A DNA stretch of 8,251 bases from an uncultured Lachnospiraceae bacterium (GCA_902782625.1 CACZNZ010000449.1:1-8251), one strand, 5' to 3'; shown: positions 1 to 6,168, counted from the stretch's first letter. Translations and numbers: made by a program. Notes: a model not told the origin generated them from the letters alone.

Positions 1-437
1 AGCATGACCGCCATCAGAACAACGACGATTACGGTATAAAACATACTGACAAGCCGAAGAACAAAATAATTCCTGGTCTCATCAATATCAAAGACGGAAT
101 TCAGTCCAAGCAGAATGGCATAAACTCCGCTGGAAGCAGCCCACAGTGCACTAAGGATGGAGATCAGAGAAATCGTTGTTCCTACCTTCCCGTAAATCTC
201 ATTGACGATTCTTCTGACAAGATGTTCGTCAAAGGAAATCGCATTGACCAAGATCCTGACAATATCATCTTTCGAATACGGAAGAAATCTGGTGAGATTC
301 AGCAAAAAGATCATAATCGGGAATACGGAAAGGATGACAAAGAATGAACACATCGCTCCGAAAGCACCCACATGATCATCATTGCATTTTTTAATATAAT
401 CCGTAAAAAGCTGATATAGATTACGTACTCTTTTCAT
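1..437 (-). CDS. YihY/BrkB-family inner membrane protein, N-terminal part (cut by left edge)
   Basis: Reading the minus strand from the ATG at 437-435 gives 145 complete codons with no stop before the window edge, so the C-terminal half is missing. The start has an AGAGAGGA ribosome binding site at 450-443. The protein begins with a short basic, cytosolic-looking stretch (MKRVRNLYQLF), then a hydrophobic segment at about residues 24-48 with the family-like pattern GAFGAMCSFFVILSVFPIMI. A second membrane region follows at about 86-112, with LSALWAASSGVYAILLGLN and then an E-T-R motif (120-122), and a third starts near 125. This order (small-residue first helix ending in SxFP, then a LW.aS.g helix, then an acidic-Arg turn) is typical of the YihY/BrkB (once 'RNase BN') family, whose transport role is poorly defined. 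It begins only about 30 nt downstream of the 6S RNA terminator, leaving little room for a separate promoter. Confidence 0.85.
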   Translation of the reverse strand, partial: MKRVRNLYQLFTDYIKKCNDDHVGAFGAMCSFFVILSVFPIMIFLLNLTRFLPYSKDDIVRILVNAISFDEHLVRRIVNEIYGKVGTTISLISILSALWAASSGVYAILLGLNSVFDIDETRNYFVLRLVSMFYTVIVVVLMAVM

Positions 438-465
438 AGAAATCCTCTCTATTGCCAAAGGGTAG

Positions 466-497
466 TAAAAAAGCCGTCTCAATATAGATGAGACGGC
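466..497 (-). terminator. Intrinsic terminator of the 6S RNA gene
   Basis: A perfect 9-bp GC-rich stem (GCCGTCTCA at 473-481 with TGAGACGGC at 489-497) with a 7-nt loop is followed on the minus strand by a run of six T (472-467). There is no matching T-run on the plus strand, so it acts in the minus direction. It ends the 6S transcript about 30 nt before the yihY start codon. Confidence 0.88.
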
Positions 498-684
498 GTA
501 TACTCGTGCCCAAAATGCCGTATCCTGCTATTTTGATTCCTAGCCTCAGCCAGGTGGGTAGCCGCAGATGCATCTCTGACGTCCTTCCAAAAAGGCTTGC
601 CATCCACACAACAATGTTGACTTCCCAAAATCAAAAATGTAGGTTCAAAAAAGCAGGGGCTCTCGAACATTCCAGGCTGTTTAT
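467..684 (-). ncRNA. ssrS: 6S RNA (regulator of RNA polymerase-sigma-A)
   Basis: This protein-free interval looks like a 6S RNA gene of about 218 nt. A promoter sits just upstream and an intrinsic terminator closes it. The ends pair: 677-668 with 517-508 (10 bp including G-U pairs), then CCTGC 657-653 with 528-524, then TTTTGATT 636-629 with 538-531. Between the last two helices lies a large, mainly one-sided internal loop at 652-637, the expected central bubble. It contains TTTTTTGAAC (652-643), which, from memory of the family, matches the product-RNA template of Bacillus subtilis 6S-1 RNA (pRNA starting GUUCAAAAAA). It lies about 40 nt from the predicted 5' end, as in Bacillus. The distal arm can pair further (for example AGCC with GGCU). 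6S RNA mimics an open promoter, binds housekeeping holoenzyme and is released by pRNA synthesis. The exact ends are inferred. No database search was possible. Confidence 0.85.
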
Positions 685-690
685 ATTAGT

Positions 691-719
691 AATATATAAT
701 AATCATATCAAATTTGCAA
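691..719 (-). promoter_or_regulatory. Sigma-A promoter of the 6S RNA gene
   Basis: On the minus strand there is TTGCAA (719-714) as a -35 box, a 17-nt spacer, and TATATT (696-691) as a -10 box. The predicted start is A at about 684, 6-7 nt downstream, just before the outer closing stem of the 6S RNA. The -10 matches consensus at 5 of 6 positions and the -35 at 4 of 6. Confidence 0.75.
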
Positions 720-762
720 TAGGTTACGCCGCATATAGATATTTTTTGTGAAAAATGTCTTA

Positions 763-1401
763 TCAATCAAGATAGAGTTTTCCGTCCCTCACATGGTAGT
801 CCCTGTTCTTGTGTTTAAGAAGGCGGTTTTTCGTGTAATCAAGGAAGTAATCCTCCCCTTTTACAGCAAGCATCGTCAGCAGATACCTTGCCAGGAAATC
901 CGTCTCCGGATCGACCAGCATCGCAGCTCTTCCTTTATTATAATAATCCAGGGCGCTCCGGTCCGTATAGTTTTCTTTCTGATAATTTTTGCTTGCACAG
1001 ACACGGTCAATGATCATCTCAGCAACATATCGTTTTGACATTTTCATACCGACAAGAGCCGGCGCGCGATCACCGTTTTTTACCCCGTCTGCTGCCATGG
1101 CAGGCCCGAAACGATAGTCGATCCAGTATTCGAAATGATGAGGATTTCTCCCTTTATGATGAAGCCATCCTTCAGACATTCCATGGAGTTCTTTCTCTTT
1201 ACTGATCGGGCTGCGGTTTCCCTGATAATATTTTACGCCGGGTAGAAATTCAATCGGATGGTATTTTGACAGATCATGAAAGAATCCCTGTTTATAGAGC
1301 CCCACCTGAAAACACATTCTGGTAACCAGAACCTTGTGATGTGTAATCGTACGAAAATGTCCCGCCAGATTCTTTATCTTTTTTAATATAAGCATTCCCA
1401 T
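763..1401 (-). CDS. DUF5662 family protein (HD-like His/Asp pattern)
   Basis: A 212-residue soluble protein without signal peptide or membrane segment. I recognise it as a DUF5662-type protein, common in Clostridia and of unknown function. Conserved-looking features are HH at 21-22, FFHDLSKY at 40-47, GWLHHKGRNPHHFEYW at 78-93, and RYVAEMIIDR near 124-133. The order His, His-Asp (42-43), His-His (81-82), Asp (132), set in mainly helical sequence, resembles the metal-binding scheme of HD-domain phosphohydrolases; that functional reading is my inference. The start at 1401 has an AAAGGA site 5 nt upstream; an in-frame Met at residue 3 is the only close alternative. It is divergent from the queuosine operon and upstream of the 6S gene. 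No GC-rich terminator follows its stop, only an AT-rich repeat near 741-756, so transcripts may run on toward the 6S promoter. Related proteins are sometimes labelled catalase, but no catalase motif is visible. Confidence 0.8.
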   Translation of the reverse strand: MGMLILKKIKNLAGHFRTITHHKVLVTRMCFQVGLYKQGFFHDLSKYHPIEFLPGVKYYQGNRSPISKEKELHGMSEGWLHHKGRNPHHFEYWIDYRFGPAMAADGVKNGDRAPALVGMKMSKRYVAEMIIDRVCASKNYQKENYTDRSALDYYNKGRAAMLVDPETDFLARYLLTMLAVKGEDYFLDYTKNRLLKHKNRDYHVRDGKLYLD

Positions 1402-1420
1402 TCATATCCTTTTTGTTTTT

Positions 1421-1449
1421 ATTATAACCCAGATAAACAAAAAAATAAA
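1421..1449 (-). promoter_or_regulatory. Possible promoter of the DUF5662 gene
   Basis: On the minus strand a consensus TATAAT (1426-1421) lies about 20 nt before the start codon of the DUF5662 gene. The best-spaced -35 candidate is the weak TTTATT (1449-1444, 17-nt spacer). The -10 is good and the -35 poor. The predicted leader is very short (about 13 nt) but still includes the AAAGGA site. Confidence 0.45.
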
Positions 1450-1459
1450 CCTGACTTTC

Positions 1460-1488
1460 TTTACAACTGTGTTTCCATGTGATAAACT
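1460..1488 (+). promoter_or_regulatory. Promoter of the queD-queE-folE-queC operon
   Basis: TTTACA (1460-1465, 5 of 6 matches to the -35 consensus), a 17-nt spacer ending in TGA (extended -10 TGn), and TAAACT (1483-1488, 4 of 6). The predicted start is near 1495, giving a leader of roughly 36 nt that ends in the AAGGAG site at 1521-1526. That leaves no space for a preQ1 aptamer plus expression platform. Confidence 0.6.
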
Positions 1489-1530
1489 CCTAAAACAGAT
1501 ATTTTATATCCATATCAAAGAAGGAGTACT

Positions 1531-1956
1531 ATGTATATTATAGAATCAGAGCATTTTTTTGATGCTGCACATTTTCTAAAAGGCTATAAAGGGAAATGCA
1601 GTAATATTCACGGGCATCGCTGGAGAGTTGTCGCGCGGATTGCTTCCGATCATCTCTCCGATGAGCCTCAGACCCGCGGCATGGTGATGGATTTTAAGGA
1701 CATAAAAAAAGCATTGCGCATGCTCACAGAAGAATTTGATCATACTCTGATCATCGAAAAAAGCTCTTTAAATCCTCATACCCTGCAGGCTCTTCTGGGC
1801 GAAGGCTTTGCTGTAAAGGAGATGGACTTCCGCCCGACGGCAGAACATTTTGCCAGATATTTTTATACGCGTCTGCGCAAAACACAGGTCCCTGTCATAG
1901 AAGTTTCCGTCTATGAAACTCCCAAAAACTGCGCTTCCTATCGGGAGGATCTTTGA
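1531..1956 (+). CDS. queD: 6-carboxy-5,6,7,8-tetrahydropterin synthase QueD
   Basis: A 141-residue cytosolic enzyme of the PTPS/QueD family. It converts 7,8-dihydroneopterin triphosphate to 6-carboxytetrahydropterin, the second step from GTP to preQ0. Visible active-site elements: zinc ligands His14 (FDAAHFL) and His27 and His29 (NIHGHRW); catalytic Cys23 (GKCSNIHGH); the Asp70-His71 pair in EEFDHTLI; the PTAEHFARYF stretch at 101-110; and Glu128 in VSVYETP, which binds the pterin ring. The length is slightly above the shortest QueD proteins (about 120 residues) and nothing is missing. It is the first gene of the operon. The ATG at 1531 has AAGGAG 4 nt upstream (1521-1526). Its stop codon overlaps the queE start by one base (TGATG), which points to translational coupling. 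Confidence 0.96.
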   Translation: MYIIESEHFFDAAHFLKGYKGKCSNIHGHRWRVVARIASDHLSDEPQTRGMVMDFKDIKKALRMLTEEFDHTLIIEKSSLNPHTLQALLGEGFAVKEMDFRPTAEHFARYFYTRLRKTQVPVIEVSVYETPKNCASYREDL

Positions 1957-2615
1957 TGTACCCTGTAGTAGAAAAATTCGTCAGTATAAACGGAGAAGGT
2001 CCTTTTGCCGGAACACTCTCTGCTTTCATCCGCATGCGTGGCTGCAATCTTTCCTGCAGTTACTGTGACACGGCCTGGGCGATGGAGCAGGATGCTCCCT
2101 GCGAGTTCCTCTCTGAACAGGATTTGCTTTCCTTCCTTGAGGAAGAAGGAATCAGGCGTGTGACCTTAACGGGTGGGGAGCCACTGTTAGTACCGGGAAT
2201 CATGAAACTGATCCAGACCCTTGGCAGTGCAGGCTATCTTGTTGAAATCGAGACGAACGGCAGTGTAGATATCAGACCCTTTTCCTCAATCTGTCCGAGG
2301 CCGTTTTTTACCCTTGACTATAAATGTCCCGGCAGCAATATGACAGATGCCATGCGGACAGACCACTATGAAGTGCTTCATCTTTGTGACAGTGTCAAAT
2401 TTGTTGTCTCTGATATCACTGATCTTGCATTTGCCTACACGGTCTGTCAAAAACACAACCTGGAAGAAAGGTGTCAAGTGTTTTTAAGTCCTGTCTTCGG
2501 TCGGATCAACCCAGTGGAGATCGTGGAATTCATGAAACAAAAAAAGTGGAACGGCGCACGTCTTGCCATGCAGCTGCACAAGATAATCTGGCCATCTGAA
2601 ACTCGTGGTGTATAA
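1956..2615 (+). CDS. queE: 7-carboxy-7-deazaguanine synthase QueE (radical SAM)
   Basis: A 219-residue radical SAM enzyme that contracts the ring of 6-carboxytetrahydropterin to 7-carboxy-7-deazaguanine. The N-terminus has the QueE pattern [17 protein letters not shown], followed by the cluster motif C30-x3-C34-x2-C37 ([10 protein letters not shown]). The SAM-binding TGGEPLL is at 72-78, an EIETNGS stretch follows, and the C-terminal QLHKIIWP is typical of the family. I place the start at the ATG at 1956 rather than the in-frame TTG one codon earlier, because GGGAGG at 1943-1948 is then 7 nt away and the ATG overlaps the queD stop. The length is normal for the shorter Firmicute QueE type. It sits in the operon directly after its substrate-producing enzyme. 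Confidence 0.96.
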   Translation: MYPVVEKFVSINGEGPFAGTLSAFIRMRGCNLSCSYCDTAWAMEQDAPCEFLSEQDLLSFLEEEGIRRVTLTGGEPLLVPGIMKLIQTLGSAGYLVEIETNGSVDIRPFSSICPRPFFTLDYKCPGSNMTDAMRTDHYEVLHLCDSVKFVVSDITDLAFAYTVCQKHNLEERCQVFLSPVFGRINPVEIVEFMKQKKWNGARLAMQLHKIIWPSETRGV

Positions 2616-2631
2616 AAGGAGGAGATGTATC

Positions 2632-3216
2632 ATGTCTATTGATAAACAAGCAATCAAAATGCATATCCGCGGCATCTTAACTGCTTTGGGGGAAGACCCT
2701 GACAGGGAAGGACTTAAAGACACACCGGACAGAGTTGCCCGGATGTACGAAGAAGTCTTCGAGGGAATCGGCTATACCAACCATGAGATTGCAAAAATGT
2801 TTAACAAATCATTCCAGGATGATCTGGCCGTAGATCAGTCACATAACGACATAGTTCTGGTTAAAGACATTCCGGTATTCAGTTACTGTGAACATCACAT
2901 GGCACTGATGTATGATATGTCTGTCTCTGTAGCCTACCTTCCGACAGACCGTGTTCTTGGATTATCCAAGATCTCAAGAATCTGCGACATGGCAGCCAAA
3001 CGGCTTCAGTTGCAGGAACGTCTGGGAAGCGATATCGCTGAGATCATGATGGAAGCGGCCTGCACAAAAGATGTCGCCGTGATCATCCACGGAAAACACA
3101 GCTGTATGAGTGCACGCGGTATCAAAAAACCGGCTGTCACTGTCACGACCACTTTCCGTGGTCAGTTTGATACAAATACCGTACTCCAGAATCAGCTGTT
3201 TATGATGCTGAAGTAA
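2632..3216 (+). CDS. folE: GTP cyclohydrolase I FolE
   Basis: A 194-residue homodecamer-type enzyme that converts GTP to 7,8-dihydroneopterin triphosphate, the entry point for both folate and queuosine. Zinc ligands are Cys86 and His89 in YCEHH and Cys158 in HSCMSARG; catalytic His156 is present. LGLSKISRI (109-117) and [13 protein letters not shown] (125-137) are the usual subunit-core motifs, and [10 protein letters not shown] (30-39) is the N-terminal signature. After CEHH the sequence reads MALMYDM instead of the commoner LLPF-G-K form, which I believe is normal for clostridial homologs. The start is set at 2632 because AGGAGG (2617-2622) lies 9 nt upstream; an in-frame GTG at 2605 lies inside queE and lacks such a site. 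Its place between queE and queC suggests that this copy feeds queuosine synthesis, although folate use cannot be excluded. Confidence 0.96.
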   Translation: MSIDKQAIKMHIRGILTALGEDPDREGLKDTPDRVARMYEEVFEGIGYTNHEIAKMFNKSFQDDLAVDQSHNDIVLVKDIPVFSYCEHHMALMYDMSVSVAYLPTDRVLGLSKISRICDMAAKRLQLQERLGSDIAEIMMEAACTKDVAVIIHGKHSCMSARGIKKPAVTVTTTFRGQFDTNTVLQNQLFMMLK

Positions 3217-3252
3217 CTTACATACAATTATTCAAAAAAGAAGGCAAGATAA

Positions 3253-3930
3253 ATGAAAGAACAAAAGAACTCTTCGTCTGCCATGGTTGTTTTTTCCGGC
3301 GGACAAGATTCGACCACCTGTCTTTTCTGGGCAATGAAAAGATATGATACCGTAATTGCACTTTCCTTTGATTACGGTCAGAGACATCATGAGGAACTCG
3401 TCTGTGCAAAAGAAATCTGCAGGCAATATCAGATTGAACACATCATCATGGATATGAGCCTGCTGAACCAATTAGTATCCAACTCCCTGACAAGGCCTGA
3501 TATCGCTGTGGACGAAGATGCTCCCGAACAAGGTACCCCGAACTCCTTCGTGGACGGACGAAATCACCTGTTTTTATCCTATGCAGCTATCGCTGCAAAG
3601 CAAAGGGGCATCACCGACATTATCACCGGTGTTTCACAAAGTGACTTTTCCGGTTATCCCGATTGCAGAGACGTTTTTATCAAGTCCTTGAATGTCACTT
3701 TAAATCTGGCAATGGATTTTCCGTTTGATCTGATCACGCCACTGATGTGGAGAGACAAAAAAGAAACCTGGGCACTGGCAGATGAACTTGGCATCCTCGA
3801 TCTGATCCGAGAAAAAACCCTGACCTGTTACAACGGCATCCGAGGTGAAGGCTGTGGTCATTGTCCTGCCTGCAAGCTTCGAAAAAAAGGTTTTATGGAA
3901 TATATGGCATTAAAAAAGAACCTCAGCTAA
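3253..3930 (+). CDS. queC: 7-cyano-7-deazaguanine (preQ0) synthase QueC
   Basis: A 225-residue ATP-dependent enzyme that turns 7-carboxy-7-deazaguanine and ammonia into preQ0. The PP-loop SGGQDST is at residues 15-21, followed by [14 protein letters not shown]. The middle holds [18 protein letters not shown] and [16 protein letters not shown], both QueC signatures. The C-terminal zinc site has four Cys: 192, 201, 204 and 207 ([16 protein letters not shown]). Length and motifs are complete. The ATG at 3253 is preceded by AGAAGG (3239-3244, 8 nt spacing), and the gap from folE is 36 nt without a visible promoter or terminator. The last codons double as the left arm of the operon terminator. Confidence 0.97.
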   Translation: MKEQKNSSSAMVVFSGGQDSTTCLFWAMKRYDTVIALSFDYGQRHHEELVCAKEICRQYQIEHIIMDMSLLNQLVSNSLTRPDIAVDEDAPEQGTPNSFVDGRNHLFLSYAAIAAKQRGITDIITGVSQSDFSGYPDCRDVFIKSLNVTLNLAMDFPFDLITPLMWRDKKETWALADELGILDLIREKTLTCYNGIRGEGCGHCPACKLRKKGFMEYMALKKNLS

Positions 3931-3946
3931 TGGAGGTTCTTTTTTT
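3912..3946. terminator. Bidirectional intrinsic terminator shared by queC and the HPr-like gene
   Basis: A 13-bp perfect inverted repeat (3912-3924 with 3933-3945) encloses an 8-nt loop. The core is AGAACCTC/GAGGTTCT flanked by an A-run on the left and a T-run on the right, so either strand gives a hairpin followed by U residues. On the plus strand it ends the que operon, with its left arm lying in the last queC codons (Lys-Lys-Asn-Leu). On the minus strand it lies 16 nt past the stop of the HPr-like gene. Confidence 0.92.
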
Positions 3947-3962
3947 ATCAAAGATCTTTGAA

Positions 3963-4229
3963 TTAGCGATCTTCCAATTCACTTGACAGCAGTTTCTTTA
4001 TCGCTTTAAGTGCTTTCTTCTCATCCGGTCCGTCACATACGACTGTCACAACATCTCCCTTTCGAAATGAAGCACTTACCAGATTGATGATACTCTTCGC
4101 ATTCACATCCATATATTCTGTCTTCAAATGAACACTTGCTTTATATTTTTCTGCCTCCCTGGTAATCAGTTCGGCAGGTTCTATGTGAATGCCCTCCGAG
4201 TTCTCTATAGTCACTTCCGCGCTTATCAT
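3963..4229 (-). CDS. HPr-family phosphocarrier-like protein with Arg17 replaced by Glu
   Basis: An 88-residue single-domain protein of normal HPr length. His15, the phospho-accepting residue of the sugar phosphotransferase system, is present, and Ser46, the HPr-kinase site, is present in NAKSIINLVSAS (43-54). However, the active-site loop reads GIHIEPAE (13-20) where HPr normally has G-L-H-A-R-P-A, so the arginine at 17 that supports phosphoryl transfer is a glutamate. The ending GPDEKKALKAIKKLL is the usual last helix. This is probably a paralog with a regulatory or altered carrier role rather than the main PtsH, but that is inference. AAGGGG (4243-4238) is 8 nt from the ATG. It has its own promoter and ends at the bidirectional terminator shared with queC. 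No other phosphotransferase gene is nearby. Confidence 0.9.
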   Translation of the reverse strand: MISAEVTIENSEGIHIEPAELITREAEKYKASVHLKTEYMDVNAKSIINLVSASFRKGDVVTVVCDGPDEKKALKAIKKLLSSELEDR

Positions 4230-4278
4230 CAGGTAATCCCCTTTCTCCGGAATACTTTCGCTTCAGGTTCTCCTCACT

Positions 4279-4307
4279 TTTATAGCATAATTATATGGGT
4301 TATGCAA
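4279..4307 (-). promoter_or_regulatory. Extended -10 promoter of the HPr-like gene
   Basis: On the minus strand there is TTGCAT (4307-4302), a 17-nt spacer ending in TGC (TGn extension), and TATAAA (4284-4279). The -35 overlaps the last codons of the preceding MBL-fold gene. The predicted start is near 4272, giving a leader of about 43 nt. The -10 is strong and the -35 only partial (3 of 6). Confidence 0.6.
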
Positions 4308-5001
4308 GATGGAATTCCTGACCCGGTTTTTCGATCTTCATGATCTGTCCCGTCACAATCTTATGATCGTTTTCTTTCTTAAAATCTTCGATAAGCTGAT
4401 AATCTTCCCAGCAATGCATCGGGAAAATGTAATGGGCTCTTACATTTTTCAGGAAATGCTTCATGCCCCAGCCACCGGATCCTTCCTGTCTTGGATCCAG
4501 CACCACAAATGCCGCATCAATCTCGATATCAGAAAGACGGGCAATCTCTTCTTTGTAGGTCCTCTCCATGAAAAGATTATCTTCATCCGGTTCTCCGGGC
4601 CAGTCCCACCAGTGAAGGTCTCCGGCGTGATAAATCATCAGACCGTCTACCTTTACCAGAAAGGCGACTCCCTCATCATTAGATTTCAATGTGGTAATCT
4701 CGCAGCTTCCTATCGTTCTCGATTCATGAGCCCCCATGAATTCCACATACTCGGCCTTTCTCCATGCAGTGCTGTTGTCACGGATATCATCCGACATAAT
4801 ATAGCATACTTTTTTGCAGCTTTGCTCCAATTTGAAAATGTCATTACTGTAGTGGTCATGATGAGCATGGGATGAAAAGATATATAATGCCTTATCATAT
4901 CGAAGAGACGGTATCGTCCCGTTCCAATAATCAAACAACAGATAGCTGTGGTCTGTCTCCACCAGGAAACCACTGTGCTTAATATAGGTAACACAAAACA
5001 T
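4300..5001 (-). CDS. MBL-fold metal-dependent hydrolase (UlaG-like)
   Basis: A 233-residue metallo-beta-lactamase-fold protein. The metal site is visible as SSHAHHDHYS (His45, His47, Asp49, His50), then HAGDLHWWDW (His125, Asp128) and FPMHCWEDY (His196), the order expected of a two-metal MBL hydrolase. The N-terminus MFCVTYIKHSGFLVETD resembles the UlaG/beta-lactamase-like group that acts on phosphoesters or lactones; the substrate cannot be read from the sequence. It has no signal peptide, so it is probably cytosolic. I start it at 5001 because GGAGG (5015-5011) is 9 nt upstream; a longer in-frame ATG at 5049 would overlap the ilvE end and lacks support. It begins 26 nt after the ilvE stop and is likely transcribed with it. 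No terminator is visible after it. Confidence 0.9.
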   Translation of the reverse strand: MFCVTYIKHSGFLVETDHSYLLFDYWNGTIPSLRYDKALYIFSSHAHHDHYSNDIFKLEQSCKKVCYIMSDDIRDNSTAWRKAEYVEFMGAHESRTIGSCEITTLKSNDEGVAFLVKVDGLMIYHAGDLHWWDWPGEPDEDNLFMERTYKEEIARLSDIEIDAAFVVLDPRQEGSGGWGMKHFLKNVRAHYIFPMHCWEDYQLIEDFKKENDHKIVTGQIMKIEKPGQEFHLA

Positions 5002-5027
5002 CTTGTCAGCCCTCCAGGCTTCTTTAT

Positions 5028-6056
5028 CTACAGAATCTCTTTGATCCATCCTTCCGGTGCCTCAATATGGCCCATCTGGATACCAGTCAGTGTCTCATAC
5101 AGCTTTCTGGTCACCGGACCCATATCCTCCATTCCACTCGGGAAACAAATCTCTCTGCCGTGATCATTGATCTTTCCGACCGGAGAAATAACCGCTGCTG
5201 TACCGCACAATCCACACTCGGAGAAATTATCTAGTTCGCTGAAAAGTACCTCTCTGTGTTCTACTTTCATGCCAAGATAATGCTCTGCAACATACATCAG
5301 GGAACGACGTGTAATCGAAGGCAGGATGCTGCCTGACTTCGGTGTGATCAGCGTCTGTCCGTCTGCAGAGACAAAGATGAAGTTCGCACCACCTGTCTCC
5401 TCCACTTTGGTTCTTGTGGCAGGATCCAGATACATATTTTCGTCAAATCCCTTCGCATGGGCATCGACAATATTGTGAAGACTCATCGCATAATTCAGTC
5501 CTGCCTTGATATCTCCGGTTCCATGAGGCGCTGCACGATCTACATCTGATACACGGATCACGATAGGTTTCACCCCGCCTTTAAAATACGGTCCAACCGG
5601 TGTGACAAAAATACGGAACTGATACTCATCTGCCGGTTTTACACCGATAACAGGATTGGTGCCGAAAATGTAAGGTCTGATATAAAGAGTTGCACCGGAG
5701 CCGTAAGGAGGTACATAGGCAGCATTCGCTTTGACTGTCTCCACTACCGCTTCCACAAACCGGTCTTCCGGGAAAGGCGGAATCTCAAGACGTCGGCAGG
5801 AATCTACAAGTCTTGCGGCATTGAGATCCGGGCGGAAACATACAATTCTGCCGTCCTCGGTTGTGTAAGCCTTCAATCCTTCAAATACTGTCTGTGCATA
5901 CTGAAGCACGCCGGCACACTCATTGAGCACGATGTTGGCATCCTCCGTAATGCGTCCTTCATCCCAGGACCCGTCTTTGTATTCAGACACATACCTTGCC
6001 TCTGTTACCTGATAGCCAAATCCCAGTTCACCCCAGTTGATATCTTTCTTTTGCAT
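5028..6056 (-). CDS. ilvE: Branched-chain amino acid aminotransferase IlvE
   Basis: A 342-residue PLP enzyme of fold class IV that interconverts leucine, isoleucine and valine with their 2-oxo acids, using glutamate/2-oxoglutarate. The PLP lysine is Lys184 in GTGDIKAGLNYAMS. Other family marks are QTVFEGLKAY (55-64), FRPDLNAARL (74-83), LYIRPYIFG (124-132), VEETGGANFIFV, and a TPKSGSILPSITRRS segment; ECGLCGTAAVISPV near the C-terminus lines the cofactor site. The length fits the longer bacterial type (about 340-360) rather than the 308-residue Escherichia coli form. The ATG at 6056 is preceded by GGAAGGG (6073-6067), about 10 nt away. The upstream gap is only 112 nt, too short for a T-box leader, so amino acid control, if any, is not by that route. 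The MBL-fold gene follows. Confidence 0.96.
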   Translation of the reverse strand: MQKKDINWGELGFGYQVTEARYVSEYKDGSWDEGRITEDANIVLNECAGVLQYAQTVFEGLKAYTTEDGRIVCFRPDLNAARLVDSCRRLEIPPFPEDRFVEAVVETVKANAAYVPPYGSGATLYIRPYIFGTNPVIGVKPADEYQFRIFVTPVGPYFKGGVKPIVIRVSDVDRAAPHGTGDIKAGLNYAMSLHNIVDAHAKGFDENMYLDPATRTKVEETGGANFIFVSADGQTLITPKSGSILPSITRRSLMYVAEHYLGMKVEHREVLFSELDNFSECGLCGTAAVISPVGKINDHGREICFPSGMEDMGPVTRKLYETLTGIQMGHIEAPEGWIKEIL

Positions 6057-6113
6057 GATCTTACTTCCCTTCCATATTGCAGTTTTTAAACTCTAATCTT
6101 TCATATTATCCCT

Positions 6114-6142
6114 AGTATACCACACCAGGCTTCACAGTGCCA
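6114..6142 (-). promoter_or_regulatory. Probable extended -10 promoter of ilvE
   Basis: On the minus strand TGGTATACT (6122-6114) is an extended -10 element (TGn plus TATACT, 5 of 6). The hexamer at 17-nt spacing, TGGCAC (6142-6137), is a poor -35, as expected when a TGn element compensates. The predicted start is near 6107, with a leader of about 50 nt. A TTGACG at 6147-6142 is too far from this -10 (about 23 nt) to pair with it. Confidence 0.5.
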
Positions 6143-6168
6143 CGTCAAATTATATTCCGGATTATGCC

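Noticed and set aside
421..751. Small open frames on both strands across the gap between yihY and the DUF5662 gene
   Set aside because: They have no ribosome binding site or recognisable domain, overlap the promoter, helices and terminator of the 6S RNA, and are explained as chance frames.
763..1401. Labelling the DUF5662 protein as a catalase
   Set aside because: No heme-catalase or manganese-catalase motif is present; the name would be carried over from misannotation.
1486..1527. ACTCCT (1486-1491) complementary to AGGAGT (1522-1527), which could hide the queD ribosome binding site
   Set aside because: The left copy overlaps the predicted -10 box and would lie upstream of the transcript start, so it would not be in the mRNA.
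1402..1530. preQ1 riboswitch ahead of queD
   Set aside because: No recognisable preQ1 aptamer sequence and too little leader downstream of the best promoter.
2605..2631. GTG start giving FolE nine more residues
   Set aside because: It lies inside queE; AGGAGG at 2617-2622 is positioned for the ATG at 2632.
3948..3961. 14-nt perfect palindrome TCAAAGATCTTTGA between queC and the HPr-like gene
   Set aside because: It lies just past the bidirectional terminator, away from any promoter, is AT-rich and is not repeated elsewhere that I can see; chance is the simplest explanation.
4309..4875. A 188-codon open frame on the plus strand opposite the MBL-fold gene
   Set aside because: It is the antisense shadow of a gene with clear catalytic motifs; it has no ribosome binding site and no recognisable domain.
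5002..5049. Longer start for the MBL-fold protein (extra 16 residues)
   Set aside because: The extension overlaps the ilvE end, does not look like the family N-terminus, and the ATG at 5001 has a well-placed GGAGG.
6057..6168. T-box leader for ilvE
   Set aside because: The whole gap is 112 nt, and no T-box sequence or terminator/antiterminator pair is visible.
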